Origin: Rhodovulum sp. 12E13
GTDB taxonomy: Bacteria; Pseudomonadota; Alphaproteobacteria; Rhodobacterales; Rhodobacteraceae
Length of the DNA stretch: 64,000 bases
Assembly (NCBI RefSeq): GCF_003340565.1
Contig: NZ_QPLK01000001.1
Location: 310,001-374,000, forward strand
Direction: 5' to 3'
Position numbers and translations under genes: made by a program
Part shown: in pieces, positions 9,318-16,466 of the stretch
Layout: every line of letters begins with the position of its first letter
How positions within the stretch are numbered: position 1 is the stretch's first letter
Notes under the pieces: generated by a model
Told to the model about the DNA's origin: nothing
The model's input: only the letters and a program-made list of their open reading frames with translations
The model's database searches: none

Positions 9318-10522
9318 AGCGCGTCGCCATCACGGGGCAGGGCTCGATCAACGCGCTCGGTCGGACGGCGCCCGAGACGCTGCGGGCCATGGCCGAGGGG
9401 CGCTGCGGAATCGGCCCGCTCCAGGTGCGCGACGTCGAGCGCCTCTCGGTGCAGATCGGCGGGCAGGTGCAGGGCTACGACCCGGAGGCCGAGTTCAACC
9501 GCCAGCAGATCGCGCTCTACGACCGGTTCACCCAGTTCACGCTGCTGGCCGCGCGCGAGGCGATCGCGCAGTCGGGCCTGACTTTCGCCGGCGAGCTCTC
9601 GGCCGAGGCGGGCGTGGTGCTCGGCACCGCCGCGGGCGGCATGGAGACGTGGGACGACAACTTCCGCTCGGTCTACGAGGAAGGGAAGAACCGGGTCCAC
9701 CCGTTCGTCGTGCCGAAGCTGATGAACAACGCCGCGGCGAGCCACGTCTCGATGGAGTTCAATCTCAAGGGCCCGTCCTTCACCGTGGCCACGGCCTGCG
9801 CCTCGTCGAACCACGCGATGGGCCAGGCCTTCCATCTGATCCGCTCCGGGGCCAGCCGGGTGATGGTGACGGGCGGCTCCGAGGCGATGCTCACCTTCGG
9901 CGGCGTCAAGGCGTGGGAGGGCCTGCGCGTGATGTCGAAGGACGCCTGCCGCCCCTTCAGCGCCAACCGCAACGGCATGGTGCAGGGCGAGGGTGCTGCG
10001 GTCTTCGTCTTCGAGGAGATGGAGCACGCGAAGTCGCGGGGGGCGGAGATCCTGGCGGAGGTCATCGGCTTCGGCATGGCGTCTGACGCCTCCGACATCG
10101 TGATGCCGTCGGCCAAGGGCGCGGCGCGGACGATGGCGCTCGCCCTGCGCGACGCGCGGGTGAACTCTGACGCGGTGGGCTACATCAACGCCCACGGGAC
10201 CGGGACGGCGGCCAACGACAAGACCGAATGCGCGGCGGTGGCCGACACGTTCGGCGCGCATGCCGATGCGCTCATGATCTCGTCCACCAAGTCGATGCAC
10301 GGCCACCTGATCGGGGCGACAGGGGCGGTGGAACTGCTGGCCTGCATCATGGCGCTGCGCGAGGGCGTGATCGCGCCGACGATCGGCTACCAGGAGCCCG
10401 ATCCCGAATGCGCGCTCGACGTGGTGCCCAACGTGGCGCGCGAGGCGCAGGTCGACGTGGCCATGTCGAACGCCTTCGCGTTCGGCGGCTTCAACGCCGT
10501 GCTGGTGCTGCGACGGGCATGA
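9314..10522 (+). CDS. Beta-ketoacyl-ACP synthase II-like condensing enzyme
   Basis: A 402-residue thiolase-fold enzyme of the FabF type that condenses malonyl-ACP with acyl-ACP. The catalytic Cys is in VATACASSNHA; the two active-site His residues are in NAHGTGTAANDKTE and STKSMHGHLIGATGAVE. The start is the GTG that overlaps the ACP stop codon. Full family length with no lesions. Its tight coupling to a special ACP, and lpxD just upstream, suggest it supplies a particular acyl chain to lipid A rather than acting in bulk fatty acid synthesis. It might instead be a general FabF paralogue. Confidence 0.88.
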   Translation: MKRVAITGQGSINALGRTAPETLRAMAEGRCGIGPLQVRDVERLSVQIGGQVQGYDPEAEFNRQQIALYDRFTQFTLLAAREAIAQSGLTFAGELSAEAGVVLGTAAGGMETWDDNFRSVYEEGKNRVHPFVVPKLMNNAAASHVSMEFNLKGPSFTVATACASSNHAMGQAFHLIRSGASRVMVTGGSEAMLTFGGVKAWEGLRVMSKDACRPFSANRNGMVQGEGAAVFVFEEMEHAKSRGAEILAEVIGFGMASDASDIVMPSAKGAARTMALALRDARVNSDAVGYINAHGTGTAANDKTECAAVADTFGAHADALMISSTKSMHGHLIGATGAVELLACIMALREGVIAPTIGYQEPDPECALDVVPNVAREAQVDVAMSNAFAFGGFNAVLVLRRA

Positions 10523-10567
10523 AGCGCGCCGCGCGGTGGCCAGGAGACCGGGCCAAGCGGCGCGGGG

Positions 10568-10615
10568 AAATGCCTTGAGCAAGGCATTTGCAAATCCCTT
10601 CGTGAAGGGATTTGC
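10568..10615. terminator. Two back-to-back hairpins between convergent genes
   Basis: The first hairpin has 9-bp arms (aaatgcctt / aaggcattt, loop gagc, 10568-10589). The second has 11-bp arms (gcaaatccctt / aagggatttgc, loop cgtg, 10590-10615). Both end in A/T-rich flanks on both strands, so they could end transcription of the ketoacyl synthase gene and ialB. They also resemble the palindrome array at 26410-26564. Confidence 0.65.
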
Positions 10616-10623
10616 GCCTGTCA

Positions 10624-11331
10624 TCACTCGGCTGGCTGGGCGTCGCCCTGTTGCTCCTGCTGGGCGGCGCGGGCCGCGGCGACGGCCTCGGCGTTGAGCG
10701 CGTTCAGCTCCGTCAGGCGCTCGAAGCCCGCCGTGAAGCCCGAGAGCGAGGCGTCAAGCTCCACCGCCGTGTCCGGCGCGCCCGCAGGGTAGATCGTCAG
10801 CCGCGCCACGGCGCCCCGGCGGAAGGCGTCGACCTCGGCCGGGGTGAAGCCGACCCGCGCCACGCAGCCCTGCTCGGTGCAGAAGCTGAACGGGTATTGC
10901 CGCGCCGAGCCGCCATCGACCGACAGGGTCAACTGCCGCGTCAGCAGGGTCTCGAGCGGTGTCACGATCGTTGCGCCGGCCTCGGCATCCTGTCCCCCGG
11001 GCAGGTTGACGAGTTCGATCGTGGCCACGGAATTGCCCTGCTGGTCCTGCAGGACCTGGTGCAACGCGCAGGGGTCGTGCTCGAGCGAGGTGCGCACGCA
11101 GCGAATTTCCCAGTCGGTGGAGACCTCGAGGATGTAGGGCTGTCCGAGCGGCGTTTCGGCCGCGCCCGCATCCTCGGCGACGGGCGTGCCCATGTCGAGC
11201 TGCAGGTCATCCTGCGGGGTCTGCTCCTGTGCGGCGAGCGGCGCGCCGAATGCGAGCGTGACGGCCAGGGCCGCGGCGAGCGTTGTCGACTTCCGTAGGG
11301 CCAAGCTGTCGTGCAGACAAGGTGCGGTCAT
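10624..11331 (-). CDS. IalB-family periplasmic protein
   Basis: A 235-residue exported protein of the invasion-associated locus B family, known from Bartonella but common in free-living alphaproteobacteria. A signal peptide covers about residues 1-34 (ending FGAPLAAQ). The family core runs from about 65 to 210: WEIRCVRTSLEHDPCALHQ and SFCTEQGCVARVGFT supply the paired cysteines, and the core ends in a beta strand and helical tail. The C-terminus is Ala/Gln-rich. The molecular role is unknown; envelope stress or outer-membrane function is the usual suggestion. It is convergent with the ketoacyl synthase gene. Confidence 0.85.
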   Translation of the reverse strand: MTAPCLHDSLALRKSTTLAAALAVTLAFGAPLAAQEQTPQDDLQLDMGTPVAEDAGAAETPLGQPYILEVSTDWEIRCVRTSLEHDPCALHQVLQDQQGNSVATIELVNLPGGQDAEAGATIVTPLETLLTRQLTLSVDGGSARQYPFSFCTEQGCVARVGFTPAEVDAFRRGAVARLTIYPAGAPDTAVELDASLSGFTAGFERLTELNALNAEAVAAARAAQQEQQGDAQPAE

Positions 11332-11490
11332 GGACGGGTTCCCTGCTCTTCTGACTCTGTCGCCGGCCCCTCGTGCCGTAGGCGCCGCCTGCTTTCACGG
11401 CCCGTTAACACGCGGCGTTGGCCCTGTCAGGCCCCGACGTGTCGTCGCATACCCGGTGCAGGGCACTTGCGCGTCGCACGATTGCCGGGA

Positions 11491-11517
11491 AAAGGAAAAG
11501 GGCCCCGGAGGACCCTT
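11491..11517 (-). terminator. Intrinsic terminator of the candidate small RNA
   Basis: On the minus strand aagggtcc pairs with ggggccctt around a short loop (11517-11498), followed by a T-rich run to 11491. Confidence 0.7.
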
Positions 11518-11608
11518 TGCCTGGGGGCGACGCCCCCGCGCGAACCAGGTAACCCCCTGTCCGCGTTGCGCATTCGCGCTGTTGCTCCCTGTCGGACGGG
11601 CCGACTTG
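11491..11608 (-). ncRNA. Candidate small RNA, about 118 nt
   Basis: On the minus strand a good sigma-70 promoter (11615-11643) points at this segment. It ends in a GC-rich hairpin followed by TTTTCCTTTT, a textbook intrinsic terminator. Between them lie pairable elements: gtccg (near 11595) with cggac (near 11560), enclosing a small GCGC-GAAT-GCGC hairpin, then a ggggg/ccccc stem near 11520-11537. No reading frame of note is present. I could not assign it to SRP RNA, 6S RNA or another family. Confidence 0.6.
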
Positions 11609-11614
11609 GAGCGG

Positions 11615-11643
11615 ACGCTAAGCCGCGCGCGACAATGCGTCAA
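11615..11643 (-). promoter_or_regulatory. Sigma-70 promoter of the candidate small RNA
   Basis: On the minus strand TTGACG (11643-11638), a 17-base spacer, then TAGCGT (11620-11615). The predicted start is near 11608. Confidence 0.6.
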
Positions 11644-11966
11644 CAGGGGAATCGGGCCATGGCGCCAAATTGGCGATGGCAAGGAAACGGCGGTCCGGCC
11701 GACGGCACGCCGGTCTTGCCCCGCGCCCCCCCGTGCTCTTCGGCCGATCCGCTTAGGCCCGGCGCCCTGTCCAGCCGCCGCGTCACCCGCGCCTGTCCCG
11801 GAAAAGGACCGCGCCCGAAGGCGCGGCCAGTCTGACAGGGAGGAAGCGCGGGGCCTCGGGGGGCAGCCGCGCGCGCGCAGTCTGGCGGCGACAGATTAAG
11901 GTTGTATTCTCGCCCGGCACGACGGGGGCGGGGCCGGACATGCGTCCGCCTCAATGGGAGGGCGCG

Positions 11967-13514
11967 ATGGAGACGATCTTCGTGGGCGGCGGCGGCGCGG
12001 GCTACGCGGTGCCCCAGCTCCTGCGGCTCGACCAGGCCAACCGCCACGGGCTGGTCGCGGGCGCCACCGGCACCGGCAAGACCGTGACCGTGCAGATCCT
12101 CGCCGAGGGATTCTCGGCGGCCGGCGTCCCCGTGCTGGTGCCCGACGTCAAGGGCGATCTCGCGGGCCTCTCCGCCCCGGGCGACCCGGCGGCCGGCACC
12201 CACGCCCCCTTTGCCGAGCGCGCCCGCACGATCGGGCTCGACCTCGTCTACGGCGCCTGCCCGGTCACCTTCTGGGACGTGTTCGGCGAGCAGGGCCACC
12301 CGGTGCGCACCACCGTCTCCGAGATGGGGCCGCTGCTGATCTCTCGCCTGCTCGAGCTCAACGAGGTGCAGGAAGGGGTGCTCAACGTCGCCTTCCACGC
12401 GGCCGACGCGCAGGGCTGGCCGCTGCTCGACCTCGCCGACCTGCGCGCCTTGCTGGCCTGGGCGGGCGAGAATCGCGCGGCGCTGTCGCTGAACTACGGC
12501 AACGTGGCGCCCGCCTCGGTCGGCGCGATCCAGCGGCGGCTGCTGGTGCTCGAGCAGCAGGGCGGCGCCCACCTGTTCGGCGAGCCCGCGCTCGACCTCG
12601 CCGACCTGATGGCGGTCGACGCCGAGGGCCGCGGCCGGGTCAACGTGCTCGCCGCCGACCGCCTGGTCCGGTCGCCCCGCCTCTACGCGACCTTCCTGCT
12701 CTGGCTGCTGTCGGAGCTCTTCGAGGAACTGCCCGAGGTGGGCGATCCCGACCGGCCGAAGCTGGTGATGGTCTTCGACGAGGCGCACCTGCTGTTCGAC
12801 GATGCGCCGAAGGCGCTCGTCGACAAGGTCGAGCAGGTGGCGCGATTGATCCGATCCAAGGGCGTGGGCGTGTGGTTCTGCACCCAGACGCCCGACGACG
12901 TGCCGGGCGACATCCTCGGGCAACTCGGGAACCGCGTGCAGCACGCGCTGCGCGCCTTCACCGCCCGCGACCGCAAGGCGCTGCGCGCGGCGGCCGAGAC
13001 CTACCGCGACAATCCCCGCCTCGATCTCGCGCGGGCGATCATGGAATGCGGGACGGGCGAGGCGGTGACCTCGTTCCTCGAGCGCAAGGGCGTGCCTGGC
13101 ATGGCCGAACGCACCCTGATCCGCCCGCCGTCCTCACGCCTTGGCCCAATCGCGCCTCACGAACGAGCGGCAGTGCTCGCCGGCTCGCCGGTCGCGGGCA
13201 AGTACGACGCGTCGCTCGACCGCGAGAGCGCGGCCGAAATCCTCGCTGCCCGCGCCCGCGCGCGCGCCGCCGCGGCCGAGGGGCACGCCGCCGGTGCGAC
13301 AGGCGCCGCGGCGGAGAAAGGGCGCGAATTCATGGCGGCGCGCCGCTACTCCGGCGCCCGCTCGGGCAGCGACCCGTCCCGTCCCGCGCGCCGATCGCCA
13401 CGCTCCGATTCCGTGGGCGAGGCCTTTGCCAAGAGCTTCGCCCGCCAGCTCGGCACCCAGACGGGACGCGCCGTGATGCGCGGCGTCCTCGGTGGACTCT
13501 TCCGCGGCCGCTGA
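11967..13514 (+). CDS. DUF853 (YjgR-type) HerA/FtsK-like ATPase
   Basis: A 515-residue P-loop ATPase of the DUF853 family, distantly related to HerA/TraG helicases. Walker A is GATGTGKT near residues 33-40; Walker B is LVMVFDEAHLLF near 260-270; VWFCTQTPDDVP is the sensor strand that follows. The C-terminal 90 residues are Ala/Arg-rich and of low complexity up to the conserved GEAFAKSFARQLGTQTGRAV end. The start METIFVGGGG is chosen for its GGGAGG ribosome-binding site. The cellular role is unknown. It is a single gene between gene-free regions. Confidence 0.87.
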   Translation: METIFVGGGGAGYAVPQLLRLDQANRHGLVAGATGTGKTVTVQILAEGFSAAGVPVLVPDVKGDLAGLSAPGDPAAGTHAPFAERARTIGLDLVYGACPVTFWDVFGEQGHPVRTTVSEMGPLLISRLLELNEVQEGVLNVAFHAADAQGWPLLDLADLRALLAWAGENRAALSLNYGNVAPASVGAIQRRLLVLEQQGGAHLFGEPALDLADLMAVDAEGRGRVNVLAADRLVRSPRLYATFLLWLLSELFEELPEVGDPDRPKLVMVFDEAHLLFDDAPKALVDKVEQVARLIRSKGVGVWFCTQTPDDVPGDILGQLGNRVQHALRAFTARDRKALRAAAETYRDNPRLDLARAIMECGTGEAVTSFLERKGVPGMAERTLIRPPSSRLGPIAPHERAAVLAGSPVAGKYDASLDRESAAEILAARARARAAAAEGHAAGATGAAAEKGREFMAARRYSGARSGSDPSRPARRSPRSDSVGEAFAKSFARQLGTQTGRAVMRGVLGGLFRGR

Positions 13515-13532
13515 GCGCTGGCGATCCCGACG

Positions 13533-13600
13533 GAGGGGGCGCTGCCCCCGTCGCCGCCTTCGCGGCGACTCCCCCGGGATGCTTGGAGCAAGAAGAAGAG
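13533..13600 (+). repeat. Dispersed intergenic repeat, family A, copy 1
   Basis: The block ggagggggcgctgcccccg, then gtcgcc, a small GC hairpin and ctcccccgg is shared almost exactly with 27941-28006. It ends in a tail of the type TTGG-CAAGA-GA-GA. Internal inverted repeats (gggggcgctgccccc; gtcgcc/ggcgac) would fold strongly. Confidence 0.75.
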
Positions 13601-13658
13601 CGAGCCCGCGTGCGGCGGCATGCCGAGCGCCCAGACAGTGACCCAATTCAACGCGCGT

Positions 13659-13692
13659 ATCTTCTTCTTGCTGAAAATATCCCCGCCGGAGG
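13659..13692 (-). repeat. Inverted tail of a family A repeat
   Basis: Read on the minus strand this gives a segment with ggggatattttcagcaagaa followed by gaag, facing the family A copy at 13533. It lacks the full GC hairpin part. Confidence 0.5.
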
Positions 13693-13768
13693 CTCGTCGT
13701 CGCACAAGGCGCGCAGGTCCGAAGCAAGGCTCTGGCGGGGCAGGTGGCGTGCGCCCGCGCGAGCGGGC

Positions 13769-13821
13769 GCCGGGCCCAACGGAGCGTGCGGCCAGCGGGC
13801 CGCGAGCGGAGGCGGGAGCGC
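13769..13821 (-). repeat. Dispersed intergenic repeat, family C, copy 2
   Basis: Inverted copy of the two blocks seen at 7425-7478: gccgggcccaacggagcg (13769-13786) and gcgagcggaggcgggagcgc (13802-13821). Confidence 0.6.
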
Positions 13822-13875
13822 TCCGGGATACGTCGGGCGTGCCGCCGGGCGGGGAGCGCGCGGCCCGGTAGGGGC

Positions 13876-15174
13876 TCAGAGGCGGCGGATGCGCAGGCGG
13901 GTGAGACGATTGGCCTGGCGGGCGGCCACCTCGAAACGGAAACCGTGGAAGCTGAATACCTGCCCCGGTGTCGGGATCGTCTGCGCCTCGTGGATGACGA
14001 GGCCGGCCACCGTGTTCGCCTCCTCGTCGGGCAGCGACCAGTCGCAGGCGCGGTTGAGGTCGCGGATCGTCATCGCCCCGTCGACGAGGTAGTCGCCGGA
14101 CTCTGTGCGTCTCACGGGATGCTCGGGGTCGACGTCGAACTCGTCGGTGATCTCGCCCACGATCTCTTCCAGGATGTCCTCGAGGGTGATCAGCCCCTGC
14201 AGCGCGCCGTATTCGTCGACGACGAGCGCGAAGTGGGTGTGCCGGCGCAGGAACTCGCGCATCTGGTCGTCGAGCGTCGTCGTCTCGGGCACGAAGTAGG
14301 GCTCCATCGCGATGTCTAGGATGCGGAACGCCCCGATCCCCTCGGGCGGCGCTTCCGGCCCGCGCATCAGCCGGTCCATCGCGCGCAACAGGTCCTTGGC
14401 GTGGATCACGCCCACGATGTTCTCGGGCTCGCCCTGGTAGACGGGCAGGCGGGTGTGCGCCGAGGCGAGCGCCTGGGAGAGGATCGCCTCGGGGTCTGCG
14501 TCGGCGTCGATCATCTCGATCTTCGAGCGGTGGAGCATGATCTCCTCCACCGTCCGTTCGCCGAGATCGAGCGCGCCGAGCAGGCGGTCGCGGTCTTCCT
14601 TCTCGACCGCGCCCTCGGCGTGCCCGATCTGGAGGGCGCCCACGATCTCCTCGCGCACCGACAGCATCTGGTCACCCGGCTCGATGCGCAGGCCGAAGAC
14701 GCGCAGCACGCCGCGCACGATCAGCCGCACCGCTGCGACGGCGGGGGAGAGCGCGGTGATGACGAGGCCGATCAAGGGGGCGGCGCGGGCGGCCGCGCGC
14801 TCGGGGTCGGTAATGGCGTAGGTCTTCGGCAGCACCTCGGCGAAGATCAGCACCAGCAGCGTCATGACCAGCGTGGCCACCGCCACGCCGCCCTCGCCGA
14901 GGAGGCGGGTGAACATCGCGGTGGCGAGCGAGGTGGCGAGAATGTTGGCGAGGTTGTTGCCCAGAAGGATGCCGCCGATCAGGCGTTCGTTGTCCTCCTT
15001 CAGGGTCAGCGCGCTGCCGGCGCCCTTGCTGCCCTTGTCGGCCATCGAGCGCAGCTTGCCGCGGGTGGCCGCCGTCAGCGCCGTCTCGGACCCCGAGAAG
15101 AAGCCCGAGCAGACGAGCAGGAACAGGATCGACCCTGAGGTGATCCAGAAGGCGAAGTCGAGGGCGGTGTCCAT
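13876..15174 (-). CDS. CNNM / HlyC-CorC family transporter with CBS domains
   Basis: A 432-residue inner-membrane protein. Residues about 1-140 form a DUF21 (CNNM) membrane domain with several helices, including a conserved region GGILLGNNLANILATSLAT. A CBS pair covers about 205-335 (IMLHRSKIEMIDAD ... FALVVDEYGALQGLITLEDI), and a CorC_HlyC domain ends the protein (about 350-430). Family members move or sense Mg2+/Co2+ or Na+-coupled Mg2+. The old haemolysin label is misleading. It is the last gene of a leftward run with the SMR and YitT genes (58-base gap), which may be an operon. Confidence 0.9.
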   Translation of the reverse strand: MDTALDFAFWITSGSILFLLVCSGFFSGSETALTAATRGKLRSMADKGSKGAGSALTLKEDNERLIGGILLGNNLANILATSLATAMFTRLLGEGGVAVATLVMTLLVLIFAEVLPKTYAITDPERAAARAAPLIGLVITALSPAVAAVRLIVRGVLRVFGLRIEPGDQMLSVREEIVGALQIGHAEGAVEKEDRDRLLGALDLGERTVEEIMLHRSKIEMIDADADPEAILSQALASAHTRLPVYQGEPENIVGVIHAKDLLRAMDRLMRGPEAPPEGIGAFRILDIAMEPYFVPETTTLDDQMREFLRRHTHFALVVDEYGALQGLITLEDILEEIVGEITDEFDVDPEHPVRRTESGDYLVDGAMTIRDLNRACDWSLPDEEANTVAGLVIHEAQTIPTPGQVFSFHGFRFEVAARQANRLTRLRIRRL

Positions 15175-15232
15175 CGGGGGCCTGTCGCTGGGGGACGCTC
15201 GGAGACGGTTATGGGCGCCGGCGGCGTCCCCA

Positions 15233-15568
15233 TCAATGCCCCGCGGTCCGCGAAAACAGGTGAATGATCAGCACACCCGCCAGGATCAGCGCGATGCCGA
15301 TCAGCGCGGGCGGGTCGAGCCGCTGCCCGAAGACGACGCGCCCGATGATGGCGATGAACACCACGCCCAGGCCCGACCAGACGGCGTAGACCACGCCCAC
15401 CGGCATCGATTTCAGCACCAGCGAAAGCAGGTAGAAGGCGGTGCCGTAGGCCGCGACGACCAGCACCGAGGGGCCGGGGCGGGTGAACTGCTGGCTCGCC
15501 TGCAGGGCGGTGGTGCCGACGGTCTCGGCGACGATCGCCAGCACGAGCCAGAGATAGTGCAGCGGCAT
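15233..15568 (-). CDS. Small multidrug resistance (SMR) family transporter
   Basis: A 111-residue protein with four predicted transmembrane helices. The single membrane-embedded Glu of the family is residue 15 (LVLAIVAETVGTTAL), the proton- and cation-binding residue. GVVYAVWSGLGVV and GIALILAGVLIIHLFS are typical SMR helices 3 and 4. Length is normal for EmrE/SugE relatives. Whether it exports quaternary amines, guanidinium or other cations cannot be decided here. It lies 33 bases downstream of the yitT-like gene. Confidence 0.9.
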   Translation of the reverse strand: MPLHYLWLVLAIVAETVGTTALQASQQFTRPGPSVLVVAAYGTAFYLLSLVLKSMPVGVVYAVWSGLGVVFIAIIGRVVFGQRLDPPALIGIALILAGVLIIHLFSRTAGH

Positions 15569-15601
15569 GGCCCGCCTCCCGTCGCAGGGGCGCCGCCCGC
15601 C

Positions 15602-16234
15602 TCAGGGGGCGATGTAGCGGTCGCGCCGGTGGTTGAAGGCGATCACGCCGTTGAGGATGATTGCGCCGCCGAGCGAATACGCCACGACCGACACGGGGAA
15701 AAGGGCGAGCGCCGCGGCGAAGAGCGCGGCATCGAAGCCGATCTGGACATAGCCCGCCCGGATGCCGAGACGGTCCTGCGCCATCAGCGCGAGCACGCCG
15801 AGGCCGCCCAGGCTGCCCTTGTGGCGGAAGACGGCGAGGAGGCCCACGCCCGCGAGGCAGCCGAAGGCCACGACGGCGAAGACGGGGTTCACCTCGCCCA
15901 TCGGCATCCAGCCGGGGATGAGCTCCACCAGCACCGACAGGGCGGTGACGCAGACCGCCGACTTGAGCGTGAACTCTGCCCCCAGCCGGCGCCACGCGAC
16001 GGCGTAGAAGGGCAGGTTGACGAGGAAGAACACCCAGCCGAACGACCAGCCCGAGGCATGGGCGATCAGCAGCGCCAGCCCGGCCGTCTGGCCTGTGACG
16101 AAGCCCAGATGCGCCAGCAGCGCCACGCCGACCCCGACGAGCACGAGGCCGACCGAGAGCCCCTGCGCATCCTCCAGCGGAGTGTGGCGCACGGCGTCAG
16201 GGTCGATCTCGATGGTCTGAAGCGGCGAGGCCAT
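15602..16234 (-). CDS. YitT / DUF161 family membrane protein
   Basis: A 210-residue membrane protein with five to six hydrophobic helices. The motifs GFVTGQTAGLALLIAHASGW near residues 43-62 and HKGSLGGLGVLALMAQDRLG near residue 140 are typical of the YitT (DUF161) family. The first 25 residues are polar and cytoplasmic. Function in the family is not established; some members are linked to transport. It is first in the leftward yitT-SMR-CNNM run. Confidence 0.8.
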   Translation of the reverse strand: MASPLQTIEIDPDAVRHTPLEDAQGLSVGLVLVGVGVALLAHLGFVTGQTAGLALLIAHASGWSFGWVFFLVNLPFYAVAWRRLGAEFTLKSAVCVTALSVLVELIPGWMPMGEVNPVFAVVAFGCLAGVGLLAVFRHKGSLGGLGVLALMAQDRLGIRAGYVQIGFDAALFAAALALFPVSVVAYSLGGAIILNGVIAFNHRRDRYIAP

Positions 16235-16466
16235 GACGGCGGTCTAGGCCGGAGCGGTGCACGGGGAAAGGCCCCCGCCCACCCACGGCCTGCCGATGAG
16301 CGGCGGTGCCCGGTTTTTCGGCGCGGGCGCGCCCGGCCCGCCGCCGGATGCCGGGCCGCGCGGCACCTCGCCCTCCGGGCTGCGGCCCGCCCGCCCCGGC
16401 ATCCCGCGGGCGCGCGCAGCGCGGACGCCGGCCGCGCGCCAGAGGCGCGGCCGACGCCATGCAGGC

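Larger units (their letters stand above)
11332..11966. other. Long intergenic region holding a candidate small RNA
   Basis: About 635 bases between ialB (leftward) and a DUF853 ATPase gene (rightward). It contains a promoter, an RNA-like segment and a terminator on the minus strand (11491-11643). The rest (11644-11940) holds no gene I can support. A ribosome-binding GGGAGG lies just before ATG 11967. Confidence 0.6.
13515..13875. other. Convergent intergenic region made of repeats
   Basis: About 360 bases between the DUF853 gene and the leftward CNNM gene. It contains a family A repeat (13533-13600), an inverted family A tail (13659-13692) and a family C repeat (13769-13821). No gene seen. 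Confidence 0.6.

Noticed and set aside
11491..11608. Identification of the small RNA as SRP (4.5S) or 6S RNA
   Set aside because: The SRP hallmark (GGUCAGG...GGAAGCAGCC type loop) is not present and the ends do not pair as a 6S closing stem would, so it is left unassigned.
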